A stretch of 64,000 bases of DNA from contig CM031878.1 in NCBI GenBank assembly GCA_018697195.1, positions 69,937,816 to 70,001,815 of the forward strand. The letters are read 5' to 3'. The DNA comes from Certhia americana (Eukaryota; Chordata; Aves; Passeriformes; Certhiidae). The position numbers and the translations under genes were made by a program. Positions 1 through 64,000 of this stretch are shown piece by piece. Under the pieces are notes generated by a model. It ran no database searches, was not told the origin of the DNA, and worked only from the letters and a program-made list of their open reading frames with translations. Numbering within the stretch: position 1 is the first letter of the stretch; the number at the start of each line of letters is the position of its first letter.

Positions 1-216
1 AAGGCATTACTGACATTAGATCTATCATGCAAGTGGTTTTTACACTGCACTTGGCAGAGATCCAGAGGCTGGAAGGTAAAAAAGGGGGATCCAAGGGGGG
101 AGTGTGAAGGGGTCCAGGGGTAGTGATGGATGCAGGAGATGTCTGTGGAACCAGGGATTGTGTGAGCAGGTCCAGGGGCAATGATGAAGATGGGGGCACT
201 GGAGCAACTCCTGTAA
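1..216. repeat. G-rich degenerate tandem repeat, upstream part
   Basis: Units resembling 'gtgtgaaggggtccagggg' recur with variation (about 100-120 and 160-180). The same kind of unit resumes after the CR1 insertion at about 591, so both blocks look like one array split by the retroelement. Degenerate; unit length about 25-35 bp by eye. No gene seen. Confidence 0.5.
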
Positions 217-591
217 GGAGAGGTGAGGTAGCTGGGCCTATTCAGCCTCAGAAAGAACCTCATCCTAGTTTATAAATATCGAGAGGGGGGTGCCAGGAAG
301 ATGGAGTGGGACTCGGTTTGGTGATGGTCAATCACCAGGGCGAGAGAAATGGCAGGAACTGCTGTGCAGGAACATTCCACCTGAGCATGAAGACCTTCTC
401 CCCTGTGCAGTGACAGGGCACGGGAACAGAGTGTCCAGGGAGGGTGTGGAGTCTGTCTCTGGAGACAGTCCAGAGCCATCTGTACACAATCCGGTGCCAT
501 GTGCTTTGGGATGACCCTGCCTGAGCAGGGGAATTGGACCAGATTACCTAGTGTGGTCCCTTCCAACCTGACCCAGTCATGCTATTCTGTG
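217..591 (+). mobile_element. CR1 LINE 3'-end fragment (5'-truncated)
   Basis: The segment reads as the 3' untranslated end of a CR1 retrotransposon in + orientation. It starts in the 'gcctattcagcctcagaaag' region, runs through the part with 'ccacctgagcatgaag', and finishes with 'ggtcccttccaacctgaccc' and the terminal 'attctgtg'. It is 5'-truncated, as most avian CR1 copies are, and encodes nothing intact. It interrupts the G-rich array on either side. Confidence 0.88.
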
Positions 592-1015
592 GGGGGGGCT
601 GAGGAACTGGGGGGTGTGAGCGGGTTTGTGGGGTGTTGTGAGGAACCGGAGGTTTGTTAGGGGGTGTATGCGAGGGACCAGGGTGGGTGTGCGTGTGCGT
701 GAGCTCCGGGGTTGTGTGAGGAACAGGAGAGATGTGAAGGGATCTAGGGGCATGAAGGGTCCGAGGGGCAGTGTGAGGCACCAAAGCATGTGAGAGCTCT
801 GAGGGTTTTTGTGAGGTTCGGAACGGGCAATGTTTAGGAGCGGCCATGGGGGTGTGTGAAAGGTCCGGGTGTGTGGGTATGTGTGTCTGAAGGATCCGGG
901 GGTTTCTGAGGAGATCTGGGGGTGTGTATGGGAGGTCCGGGGTGCGTGAGGTCTCGCCGGACGGGGGTGTGAGGGACCGGGGGGTGCCTGAGGGGGTCTC
1001 GGGCACTTCCGAGGG
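592..1015. repeat. G-rich degenerate tandem repeat flanking the promoter
   Basis: Repeated, diverged units of the form 'gggtgtgtgagggaccgggg' fill this stretch. The + strand is strongly enriched in G and T. A canonical G-quadruplex pattern lies at 963-1003: five runs of at least three G with loops of 5, 3, 7 and 4 nt. The array runs straight into the CpG island. Confidence 0.6.
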
Positions 1016-1509
1016 GTCCGCGCTCGGCGAGGCACCGCCAGGCTCCGAGCGCCCCCGCGCTCCTCTCGCGAGACGTGGCGGCAGCCGGCGGGGCTGTGCC
1101 GGGCGGGATTGCTGCGCGGCCCCCCCGCCCCTCCCAGCGCCGCCGCGGGGCGGATGCGGCGGGGCCGCCATAGTGCGGGCGGGAGGAGCCGCTGTCGCCC
1201 GGCCCGGGACGCGCTCCAGCCGCCCCCTACGCCGCAGTCGGGAGCGGGCGGAGCCTGCGCTGCACCGCCGGTTTTTTCCCCCCCGCATCCCTCCCGCCGC
1301 GCCAGCCGAGGAAGCGATCGCGCTCCTGACTGTGCCGAGCGGGATCGGTCGGAGGGACCGGAGGCACCGTCACCTGGCGCTGCGGCGGGGGCGGGGCGCG
1401 GCGCTGTGTCTGCGGCAGCCCCGGGGCGCTGCTCGGCCGCTTAAAGCAGCGGAGCCGCCGGCCGGGAGGGGCGTTCGGAGCTGTGGTGGCCACAGAGCCA
1501 GGGGAAAGC
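950..1509 (+). promoter_or_regulatory. SLC12A2: CpG-island promoter and 5'UTR of SLC12A2
   Basis: The stretch is very GC-rich and dense in CpG, continuing through exon 1 to about 2150. GC boxes of the Sp1 type are visible at 1387-1397 on the + strand, at 1147-1153, and in reverse orientation at 1123-1135. No convincing TATA box precedes the start codon, which fits a dispersed CpG-island promoter. The transcription start cannot be placed from sequence alone, so the promoter/5'UTR boundary is not resolved. Confidence 0.75.
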
Positions 1510-53346
<51,837 letters not shown>

Positions 53347-54593
53347 GAGTGCTGCAAAGGCACAGCTGTGATGAAATGGTACTGCCATGCACAGGGGAGA
53401 GTGGCTGCCGTGGTCTATAGTTCATTAACATCACAAAGGCAAAAAGTGACTCTTCTTTCACTATTTCACTGACTTGAAAGCACACAAGGAAAGTCACTGT
53501 ATTTCTAAAGTTGTGACATCTTCAGTTTTATTCTATATTTTCTGTAATTTAATCTTGCTTAATGGGGGAGGATTCCTTGTTAGACTGAAGAACAAGACGA
53601 GCTTTTTGTTTGCTATTTGAATAGCAGCAATAAAATGTTGTATTTTTGATCAATGAAAGGATTATAGATTTATAAAAGCCTTTTAGCCTTGAGGTGCCTT
53701 CTGAAATTAACCAAATCTCACCCATACATCCTATTTTATAAATTTATATAGAATGTCAAAATCTGCCTTCGACTAAGAGTTTCGATCAGACTTCCTTTAG
53801 TTTTTAGTCTATTCCATATTACAATAAAAATGAATGCTGCTTTTCAGTCTTCCATTGAGCTATTAGTTCTTAGTACTGTATGTTTTCTATCATCAGAAAG
53901 ATTTTTGGTTTGTTGGTTTGTTTTTGGGTTTTTTTTATTATTATATCTGTTAGATCTAAAGGTGAGAATTGGGGCAGGTCAGTTGAACTAAAGCAAATCC
54001 CTGATGTTACTAAGTTCTGTAACAGTTAAACTAATTCTGCTTGTAGGGAGGATGCTTTTACTCAAATTTGAGAATACTGAGGATACTGCAGTATCTTTGG
54101 CAGTAGTCTGAGACAGACAGCTAATTTTATCTACCTTGGCAGAGGGTAGTATCCTCTTAGTCTTAGCTCTGCTGTGAAATCAAGCTCATCTTGCTTGCTG
54201 AGGCTTTTTATCTTAATACAAATTGGAAGGAAATAAAAAACCTGTCCTAGTTCTTGGCCTTCTATGTTTAGTGTCACTTTCAACTTACTTTTGAAACAAA
54301 ACTCAACTTAAGGCTTGAATGGGGATAATATAAGCAATGTGATGCTATCTAACAGAAAACAGTAAACACTATGTGGAATTGTGCTATCCAGTATGAAATG
54401 TAAAAGCTGCGGTTCTCTCACATTTTTCAACAAATGGTTAAATGGACCACTATGTTTTTAAGGGGAGATGTTTTTAGGTCAATTCATTCAGTTGTCAGAA
54501 AATGAATTTAGTCTTATTAAATAATACTCAGGTTTGATTGTCTAGCAATTTTGATCTATTCCATACATCCTACTTTATACATTTTCTATGTTC

Positions 54594-54599
54594 AATAAA
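54594..54599 (+). terminator. SLC12A2: Possible proximal polyadenylation signal AATAAA
   Basis: Perfect hexamer within 'tatgttcaataaagaaactg', followed by GT/T-rich sequence ('ctgtgccctttcattgtata'). Use would give a 3'UTR of about 1.27 kb. Confidence 0.4.
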
Positions 54600-56224
54600 G
54601 AAACTGCCAGTCTTCTGTGCCCTTTCATTGTATATTTTGGAAACTTCATAATTTAGTCTACTACAAACACCTGCAAAAGAAATTTCACTTGAGCCTTTAT
54701 ACAAAGGTTAGTAATATGAACTGGTTTTTAAATTCCTGATTTTTTTTAATAGAAAGGATTGCCTAAAAACATTTCAAAAGCTGTTGATATTAGCATTGGA
54801 CATGCTACTGGATCAGTTTACCAGTGGGTGAGTGACTTTCATTTAAGGATGCACAGAAAAGGTTTTTTGGTTGTTTTGGGTTTTTTTTGTTTGATTGGTT
54901 TGTTTGAGAGTTTTTGGTTTTTGCTAAATACAGGATCAAATTGAAGTGTAACTGCTCCTTTTGAAGGAAAAAGTATAATCATTGTGTGGCAAGGTAGAGC
55001 TTCAACTTCTTGTGATTAAAGATACAAATACACTGTGCAGTGTACACTGTTGTCAAGTTCTTTGTAAACTGCGAAAAATCCTTTTTTTTTTCCTTTTTTT
55101 GTTGCTGTTCCTGTCAATTGGATCTGAGACTATGGAGTCATTTCACTTCTGAAAAACTTCTAAGAAAAATAAACATGCATGTCTTGCTGCTAAGTGTGAG
55201 ATAACTGATGCCAGCATGAACCCAGCTTGTTACAATAAAACATTGTAAGACAAGACAGACCGTGTGGGGTCAAAGCGATATTTCCTTCCAGGTGAGGGGA
55301 TGTGGATCAGACTTACCACCATAAATATCACAGGTTTTACAGTGTTTTGTAGGGGATAAGGTTGTCACATTGTGCATATGGAATCATCGCCACAGTTCTC
55401 CTTGTTTTGTGAGTGACATTCTTTTGAGCAGATGGACAGTATGGCATGGACTTAGTGCTGCTATCTTAAAAAAAAAAAACAAACAAAAACAAAATGTGCA
55501 CAGGTACACTTATTTTAAAAAGTTTATTTGCCCATTCAGGAAACCATTGCTTGTGATCTGTAACACAACACAGAAACCAAATGAAATGTGTGTATACATG
55601 CATATATGTGTATAAAAGTATATAAAGTATATCTAAATATGCATAATGGGGATAGTTAAAGTCATGTCTGTGAAATACCATAGGATGCTTTTCACATGCA
55701 CTCTCAGGAGTCCACTAATGCTAGGCATGAGGGCAAGTTTCAAGATTATTTGCTCACTTAAATTTGAACAGTTAATGGTAATTGTCTGCAACAGATGTCA
55801 GTTAGTGGCAGTCACTCCAACTCCTGCTTTGATTTTGACGCCAAATTTACTTATGTTCCAATAATCATTAATGAATTGGAAAATTAAATCACTTACACAT
55901 GCAATTCATATGTTCTTATAGGTTTGATTCCTTTTTATGGGTTTAGAAAGACCGTAGTAGCTGGTGAAAATCAATTATTTATTTGTTCACTTGTATTTAG
56001 GTTTCCTTTTACATACATTCTTTTTATATACTTTTTTCTGACATTACATATTTAAAAAAAAAACTAAAAATAATTTAAAAGATTTGAGCGTTAGTGGGTC
56101 GTGGCCCACTTGGTTTGAGGATGTAAAATTTGACACTGTACTGTAATTGTCCCACACAAATGCTTTTCTAATGTTTTAACGTAATTATTGCAGTTAATAC
56201 TTTGTACCAGGGGGATGTCACTGC

Positions 56225-56230
56225 AATAAA
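56225..56230 (+). terminator. SLC12A2: Probable distal polyadenylation signal AATAAA
   Basis: AATAAA is followed by a CA-containing cleavage window at about 56240-56250 and a strong T-rich downstream element at 56271-56306. Best candidate for the full-length mRNA end. Confidence 0.65.
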
Positions 56231-56250
56231 AGAAGTGAATTCAATACAAC

Positions 56251-59200
56251 TCTCTTGTCTAACAAAGCCTTTTTTTTTTTTTCTTTTTTTCTTTTTTTTT
56301 TTTTGTGGTGGGAAGGGAACAATGTTAGTAATTCAACAGGCTAATGCTGAATTTGTGAGGAATGTTTGCCTCTAGTAGGTCTAGAAACAGCAGTCATTGC
56401 ATTAAAAATTAACCTTGTAGAATTTACCATGACTTGGCAGATGGCGCAGACCCATCCTCAGCCCTTGGTGTGTCTCAGCTGCAGTGGTGGGTATCTGAAA
56501 ATCTGTTCCAAGTCATTTAGCCCCTGAATACAGTGAAGGATTCTCTTAACTCCTCTTTCTCCCACTAAAATAGTAGTCCACTGGGACTTGAAATGTGTTG
56601 GGAAAATAACTTCTCAGACCGTTGCAAAGTTGCTTTGTAAGGAAGACATGTTGTCCCTAACTTCAGTACACTCCACTAAAAATTTGAAGTTTAAAAGCAT
56701 AAAGAAAGGGTGAGTTCTGTCATTAAACTCCTACAGAACACTTGAAAACTTCATAATCTCATCAGTTTTGGTATTTAATCCCTGCTACATTCAGAGTTCT
56801 TTTGCATACGCATTGGTAGTTGTGTTTAAATTGAGGCCTTAGGAATGAGGTTTGGATGCCACTGGGAAGGGAAAGCTTGTTAAAAATACCCTGCCAGCTC
56901 TTATGGCATTGGCTCTTCCCTGGTTTATTCTCTAAAGAGGCAGAAAAAGTTTGTAGCAGCTCTTTCTAGATCCTGCTGTTCACTTGGAGCAGTGTGAAGA
57001 GGTAGATCTGAATAATGATGTTACCTCATGCTGAATTCATGCATTAGTGACCTCAAGCATGTGTTTGAAGATAAAAAAATGAGGATTTGGTCAAGGTTGA
57101 TCCCATCACTTCACAAGAGAGTGAAGGCTCACACTGCAGAGAATGACTGCTGCAATTTTGTTTTAAAACAGGGAAGCAGGACACCCTTCACCTTGGTGTT
57201 TATTCTTCACCAGTGTAATTACACTTCTCACACTACTGCTGTGGTGTCCTGTAAATCCCCAAACTTGGTTTGTGTTCAGCTGCGTTAGAAGCCAGGCTTC
57301 AGGTCAGTGTCACCACACAGGCAGCCAGTGGTACCTCATCAAATCCCTTCTGCTATTCTGCCTTTGTGTGCTGCAAAACAGCAAAACATCCACCCAACTG
57401 GATGGGGTTGATGGAGGCCACTGCTTGTGTTTAGGACAGAGAGCGAAGTGAGCTGGTCCAAAGCTCTGAGTGTTAACATGGAAGGAGAAAATGGTGAAGC
57501 AGTAGCAGGCACATTCTCCAAACAGCAGCAGGGAAGATGTTTTCCTTGAAGTACAAGAGGTTTCCTAACGCCCAGAGGTGCATCTGGTGCTGACAGACTG
57601 CTCCATCCTTCGGGCTCCTCTGGAGCTGCTGACAGCTGCATGAACAGAAGTTGCCAAGGCCAGCCTGTGCTGACTTCTTATACCCTGTCCTTACTGAACT
57701 GCGAGCAGCAAAAGGAACCTGAGAGCAGTTTGTCTCTCCTGTGATGTGCCTGCTATCTCTTCCAGGAAACACTGGCTTTCTATCTCCAGGAGCCCTCTCT
57801 GCACCCTGCCTGCACAGCCAGCTTTAATTGCACCTCACAACACAACATGGACCAGGAAAAGGGAATCCCTCAGGATTTAAACTGTCTGGCCATGTTAAAT
57901 TAAACTTTTTAACACATCTCTAAAGATCTCTTAGTAGTGACCCAACCTGTAGAGAGCAACAGCAAAGGCCTGCAGGGAAATGTCAGCCTGCTCTGCCTTG
58001 CTAATAGTGATATAAAAATAAAAGTAAAGCCGCCTGTTTTGTGGCACACAGCCCTCTCACCCCTGTTGACAGCAATTTAGTGGCAGCAGCTCCTGGCTCT
58101 GAAAGATTTGCCTCACAGTCGTGCTCCCTGGGATCTGGGAAAAACTGACCCTGCTGAGCTGCAGCCAAAACAAACTCCAGCATGAGGTTCCATGTCCAGG
58201 TACATCCCCTGGTAGCCCCTCAGATCCATTCACAGTGATAATAAAACTTCTGCTAGTGGAACATCACTTTTAGTGAGGGAAATCCTATTCCTGTACAGTT
58301 TCTATGAGCTCCAACAAGAATCGTGTCACTAGGCGGCACTACTTTCAGCGTTTTTATGTAATGCCTGAAGCTGCCTTGTTAACACACTCTTCCTGCACTG
58401 TTCCATCGGTTTAATTCATTCCACAACTTAGTACTTTGAATAAACAGCAAGTATCAGCATAATGACATTGTTTTTCATAATTTTTTACAATTTTGAGTGG
58501 ATTGCTGAAGAGTTTAATATTAATTCTGCTGTGCCATGTGGGGAAAAATACTGTGGTTTTGCTCCAAAGAGACGCAGGAGGCTTCAAGCAGAGCCTGATG
58601 AGTTCAAGCAACCTTTTTGCCACCAAGTAACCATTTCATAACGCACTGGGTGATGCTTGATGTTCTCAGTGGCTCTTTCCAGCTGTGTTAACCTTAGCAG
58701 AAGGAGAAATGCTGCAGGTAAAGATGTTAGAACACACTGGCATGTCCCATCTAGTTTAAGAGTGATCTATGACATTCCAGCAAGGCATTTCACTTCATAA
58801 GTAACAAACAAGACAACTGTCTGCCACTTCTACAAAGGTGCGAGCTGGATAAAAAATGCTCTGTGTCATCCTGAAATATTCAGGTACCAGCTGTTCAAAG
58901 TACTGAAGGAAACCGAATCATGTAGCACTAGACACAATTTCAAGTTAATTTAGCTTGAAAATAACTTTATCACTCTGTTGAACAGTTTTTCAGCTACTAA
59001 ATCTTGCAACATCTCTGCAATTAAATTTGTCTATGCAAAACAGATGGTAATGTGGAGTCAGTCATGAGCAAAGTATTTCCACAGGCTCAGGGTGAAAATT
59101 GAAGAGCTGCGATTAGCCTTGAAATGTCCTCAACCTGTGAGGTTACTGATTTTTTTCAGACCAAGCTCTGTGTGTGTCTGTCTGGTTTAACAGCATTACA

Positions 59201-62046
59201 AATTATAGGGACTCTTGAACAATTCTGTTGTACTCATGTTACCAATTGCATACAACAATATTTGGAGCACTATTAAATAAAATTACATGTCAAGTAAGGG
59301 GTGGGACCTGTGCAAAGGAATGTGCCACATAATACAGTGTTAGCCTGTGAGTTTTGTAAACTCTGGGGGAAATTTAATGCAACTCCTCTCTCTTGGGTAG
59401 CAGTGCTGAAGAAAAAAATTGAATCAAAGCAGTTTGATAATGTGCAAAAATAGCAACACAAAAGTCAGGCTTGTAGTTTAAGAACCTGGAAATCATGGAA
59501 GGTGAAAGCACAGTGCCTGCCTGCCAAGAGGAACAAAGAGCACTGTGCAGATTCAACAAGGACAGATACTTGCAGAATTAACAGGTAAAATCAAGGCTAA
59601 CCACACACTGGGGGTTTCACATGGGATTTCACATGGGATTTTGGCTAACCTCATATAGACTTCATTTCATGGAACATCGTTAGAAGTCTTTATTCTCTTT
59701 AAAATCTTTTTGTACCCTTCAAGTAGTGATAGAAGTAACTCAGGCATGGCAGGATTTGTGATGAAAGCTCAGCCTTTGGCAAATTGATAACAAACCTCAT
59801 TGAGCACTCATTCTTCATAATATTTTTCACTGAATTGTAGGGCTTGGGCATAGCTTTCATGTTATTGCCATGTCTGTAAGGAGCTAGAAATATGAGGCTT
59901 GATTCTCAGCTGAGACTTGGAAGTGCAAGGTTACGATTTCCTCTCTAGCCAGAGCACAGATCTCACTTTTTCCATCCTGTTGGCCAACCCTCAAACCATC
60001 AGTCATTTTAGAAAACCCATTCTGCCCTGGACACAAAACATTCCAGCATTAATTTGTGCGTTTGGAGTCTGTCTTTGCAAATGTATCCGTGTGCTATCAC
60101 TCCAAATGCATCACGGTCAAGAAATTTTCACTTTCCCAGGATTAAATGAGGTTAGTAATAAAACCCATCTTCTCCTACTGTAGCTTTGGCTTTATGTAGT
60201 CCGACTCTAAATAAAAGGACAGTAAGCTCTGAGCTGGTAGTTTTGTCCTTGTTCTGATAGAAATTAATCATATTCTATGGCAGCTTACTGGTAGATTTAG
60301 AATTCAGATCAAATCCTTTTTGTGTGTGTTTTGCTGTGAATAATAGTAAGAGTTTTTCTTTTAATGAGAAACATCTAAAATTTTTTTTTTGTAATTTCTT
60401 TAAAATAACATTTCATGTAGTCTACTTTAAAACATTCCTGTGGAATAATTAATGGTTTCTGATAAAGAAAAATCAAACACATAAACAGTTTGTTCCTTCA
60501 GTCCCTGAGCATAGGAAGATAGTTCCCAAATCTAAACAAAAGCAGGAAAGGCTGTGTAGTTTCACTGGCTTCACTGCAATATATGTACAGACCTTTTAAA
60601 CTGGCCTGTAGTATGTGGAGCTTGAAGGAATAAAAATGTTCCTCCAAAGATTTCGGATTTCCATGGTGGTTTTAGTAGAAGTGAGGCTAGTAAGGTTGCA
60701 TTGTCTGACAGGTTTTTGGAAATTGGTACAGTTTGTCCTCCAGGTGAGCCACTTTTGAGCAGTTATCAGGGAATATGCTGCAGTTTTCTAGAAGGTTGCT
60801 TGTTTGTTTTAAGAAACAGAAACATTCCTGTTTCTTAAGAGAGGTAGGAGAAATGTATTCACTCTCCCACCTGGTCTTCTGACCTGTGGGAGCACACACA
60901 TTTCAGGTGTGTTCTGAGGCACTTAGATGCTTTTGTCAGAACAGAAAGGGATATAAGGTCACCTGCAAAAATGCTGGAGGCATCTCATGTCTTGGCTTAG
61001 GAGCTGAGTCATGAAAATTTATGTGTCTGCCTCGAGAGTAGCTGTGAAATGATCTGGTGGAGTGAACTGGCAGAAGATGAATCCCTGTGAATGACATCCT
61101 GTAGTTCTGACTTCTGCTTTGGACAGGACATCAAAAATGTTGTAAGGAAATACACAGCAGAACAAGGAAGGTGAATTAATGATTTCTATGCATACAAATT
61201 TATTTTTTTTAAAGCACTTTGTACCATGGAAGGGCTTAAAGTGGTTTGCTTTTTTTTCCCCTCTATGTTTTTTGTCTTTTTCTTTTTTCTTTTTTTTTTT
61301 TTTTTTTCCAATATAAACCATTTAGTTAAGGAATGCTTGATATTTGATCACTGAAAATCTGGGGTTTTGACAGCTTGTGTGGACCATATTCTAGATTATG
61401 CTTCCTCTTGATTTTTAATAAATCTTGGTTTTTCTCTGGGTCACTTTAGAATGTTTGTTCTTGGTTGCCCCCATAACCAGTTTGTTTGGTATAGATTGCA
61501 TTCTACACCGGAATGCACAGTTCTTTGTATGCTACTGCATGGCTGAAAGTGAAAAATTAAGAAAAGAAGTGTTTTTTTTCTTTAATTAAGTAGCAACATT
61601 AAACAAAAACAAATCTAAGGAGCTTTCTTAGGAACATGGTGGTTATTTCACAAAAAAAGTATTTATATGATACATAAATACTTCCAGTATTTAGTCTGGA
61701 GCCAAAGAACTTGACAATTAAGAGTGGTTTCTTCTCACATATAGAAGAAATTTCTATTTTATTCGTTTTGGAAAGTAATTTCTGGACAATGGAGAAGGCA
61801 GATCTGGCACTGTGTTTGTAATTTTTTTGCATGTTCTGTAAATAAATAGATATGACCCCATTTTCTCTCTGTGTTCATCTTGGAACTTCAAAAACATTAA
61901 AAAACCACTGCTTTCCACAAATGACAGGTTTGTTGTTTGTGTTTGTTTGTTTAATTGGTTTGATTGTTTGTTTTATTGACCACACCAAGTTATATCCATA
62001 TTTTATGCACTTTTCATGTTTCCTCTTCCTGTTTTTTTTTTTTTTT

Positions 62047-62092
<46 letters not shown>

Positions 62093-64000
62093 TTGTTTTT
62101 GTTTCCTTTTAATTTTTGTTTTGGTTTTTGTTTAGGGTTTTTTGTTGTTTGTTTGTTTGCTTGTTTTTAGTTTGTTTTTTGTTTTTTGTTGGTTTTTTTT
62201 CCTCCTGTCAGCAGCAATGTTTTCATGCGTGTTGAATGTAACTTTAAAGAAGCAAGAGCTTTTCAAGCATTTTCTCTGCTGGTAATTCATTCAAGGTTTG
62301 GTTGCTGTGGTTTGTTTTCCTTGGGCCCTTCCTCTGGACTGTACTTTCCTTAGGAACACATGTCCTGAGGAAGGGCAGCTCAGGTTTCCTCTCACTGGAG
62401 GAGGCTGGGGAACACAGAGGAGCAGCCAGGATGTCAAACACCAACACAGGAACCAGCTCAGGCCATTCAATCAGGTTCTGCTCAGTGATACCTGAAGCAA
62501 GTGTGGCTCCTTTTCATGGGAAAGGAGCTTTAGGCTAAGTGTGATTACAGCTTTAAGCTCAATTCATCCAGCAGGAAAAAAAAGACTCATCTGTGATTAG
62601 CTTTGTATTCCACAAAAATCTCATCTTTTGAAGACTCTGTGTGCGTGTGTGTGTGTGTTTGTAAAATTTACATCTGTGTTCTCAGCAGCTGAGAAGTTGC
62701 TTATAACAATAAAATTTTCAAGCAGTCATCTTCTGCTTCCATCTTGGCTTCGAAACTGGGTTCCCTGACAACTGCTGTTTAGCCAAAAAAACAGCTGTTT
62801 TGGGACTGGATGGAATCTCATGATTCTGCTGAACACTTTGAAATAGCACTTCTTTTCATCATGTGATAAGAAAGAAGAGGAATTTCAATCCATTTGATTA
62901 ATGGCATGTCTGGTATACTAAATATTTTCCATGGATTGATATTAATCAATGAGCTACACCAGGAGCCATCCCAGTGAATCTCAGCTCTAATTCAAGAGCA
63001 GCTATTTAAGACCATCACCCTGTGCTTGGCCCATGTAAAAATAGTACATGATGTAAGGATTTCACTGAGTTTCAGGCACTCTGAAATAAAAAAAAAAACA
63101 AACCCTAGAATGCTGTGCATGTCCAAGGATTCAATGAATGATTCAGGGAAGGGTTTTTCTACAAAGTTCAGAGGCCTTGGAGAAACACACTGCACTTTCC
63201 AGAGGTGTGGCTGCTGGTGGCAGAACTGTCTGGTGATCAATCTTACTGATCAAGATTGATGGACAGAGAGCTGAGGTACCTCAGCAGTGAGTTTGGCCTT
63301 AAAAATACTGTAGCTGGGTTTTTATTTTTGTTTTGTTTTGTTTCATTTATCTTACCTAAGCTCTATGAGACCCTTGATAGATTTAACAACAGGCATTTCA
63401 AGCTGAATCTTAAATCTTAACTATGGTTTTCAGTTTCACAGTTGTGTGTTTGAGACAAAGACATGAAAAGAAGGCATTCAGCCAAACACTGGCTGTCATT
63501 TTACAATACAAAATAATAAAAAAATGTAGAATTGTGACACAAAAATTGCTAAGCTAGTGCTTGGATAATTTATGAGATTAGATGAAGGGGAAAAGGAACT
63601 CTGTGATTATCAGATAGTGTGGGAATGCAGACCTCATTCTAGACCTGAAGATTTTGGTTATCTCTAAAACTAAGGCCTGGAAATGAGAGCAGCTTGGATG
63701 TGAAGGATTCAAAAGCAGGCAACAGAGGCTGGCATTCTAATCTTATTTTTAAGAAATTAAGCATAAACTATGAAGGCTATACAAATTTAAAAGTCCCCTT
63801 GGAGGAATGAGGAATGGTTGGATTTTGACAGAGTTTGTCCCAGAATTAGCAAAACTGTTTCTTGACATTGCTTCTCTATAGCTGTGAGTAAACCCAGGTA
63901 AAAATATGTGCATAAAATCATGATCTAAGCTTCCTATCCAATTATAGCACACCAGATGTGTTGTATTTGTTTCACACAACTTCTCCTTGTTAAAGTTAAA
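56251..64000. other. Intergenic DNA downstream of SLC12A2, no gene identified
   Basis: I see no exon, RNA gene or recognisable transposable element here. Low complexity includes T-rich runs at 56271-56306, 61284-61308 and 62032-62091, a G/T tract at 62092-62202 and (GT)n at about 62640-62660. In mammals the next gene is FBN2, convergent with SLC12A2, but none of its coding motifs (calcium-binding EGF repeats) is present on the - strand. Confidence 0.6.
62032..62202. repeat. Long T-rich / G-T low-complexity tract
   Basis: A run of 25 T, then CTC, then roughly 30 further T, passes into TTTG/TTG-type repeats to about 62202. Intergenic and non-coding. Confidence 0.85.

Larger units (their letters stand above)
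53347..56250 (+). other. SLC12A2: SLC12A2 3'UTR (end inferred)
   Basis: AT-rich transcribed tail. AATAAA hexamers occur at 53629, 53823, 54594, 55234 and 56225. The last is followed by U-rich sequence from 56271 and gives a 3'UTR of about 2.9 kb, similar to what I recall for mammals. ATTTA-type AU-rich elements occur near 55975-55990. A G/T tract lies at 54861-54924, and an A/C-rich run at about 55468-55492. Confidence 0.7.

Noticed and set aside
548..1288. 246-codon open frame on the - strand
   Set aside because: Made of the reverse complement of the G-rich repeat and CpG island; the Pro/His/Thr-rich translation reflects the tandem repeat.
56251..64000. Expected neighbour FBN2 (convergent in mammals)
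   Set aside because: No cysteine-rich EGF-like or TB-domain exon is visible on either strand. The gene may lie beyond the window, or only its 3'UTR could be present, which I cannot recognise.

Overview
This is a window of a bird nuclear genome. CR1-type LINE fragments lie in both orientations, two avian-style endogenous-retrovirus LTR insertions are visible, and one vertebrate gene with 27 short coding exons and long AT-rich introns fills most of the window. Homology statements rest on my memory of the families; no search was run.

The gene is SLC12A2, which encodes NKCC1, the bumetanide-sensitive Na-K-2Cl cotransporter. It lies on the + strand and is complete from start codon (1510) to stop (53346). 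Every coding exon could be placed with AG acceptors and GT donors, except one GC donor after exon 21. The exon lengths sum to 3405 nt, an unbroken frame of 1134 residues plus stop. Exon 1 sits in a CpG island and encodes the regulatory N-terminus with two SPAK/OSR1 docking motifs, a PP1 motif and the phospho-threonine cluster. Exons 3-14 encode the 12-helix transport domain. Exons 15-27 encode the cytosolic C-terminal domain. Exon 21 is the 48-nt cassette exon known to be alternatively spliced in vertebrates.

Layout: 1-950 is G-rich degenerate repeat DNA with a CR1 tail inserted in it. About 950-2150 is the CpG-island promoter, 5'UTR and exon 1. Intron 1 (2011-17809) is 15.8 kb and holds a solo-LTR-like element at about 8810-9392 and a 34-nt poly(A) tract at 14103. 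Exons 2-27 run from 17810 to 53346, with CR1 fragments in introns 5, 9, 10 and 16. A 1387-bp LTR-type insertion with intact 5-bp target duplications is in intron 16. The 3'UTR probably runs to about 56250, with several AATAAA signals on the way. From there to 64000 I see only AT-rich intergenic DNA with T-rich low complexity, and no second gene.

I found no novel multi-gene system. The points most worth a second look are the GC splice donor beside the alternative exon 21, the 87-nt intron 8 that is stop-free and in frame, the LTR insertion in intron 16, the species-specific loop insertion in exon 10, and the G-rich, quadruplex-capable array beside the promoter.
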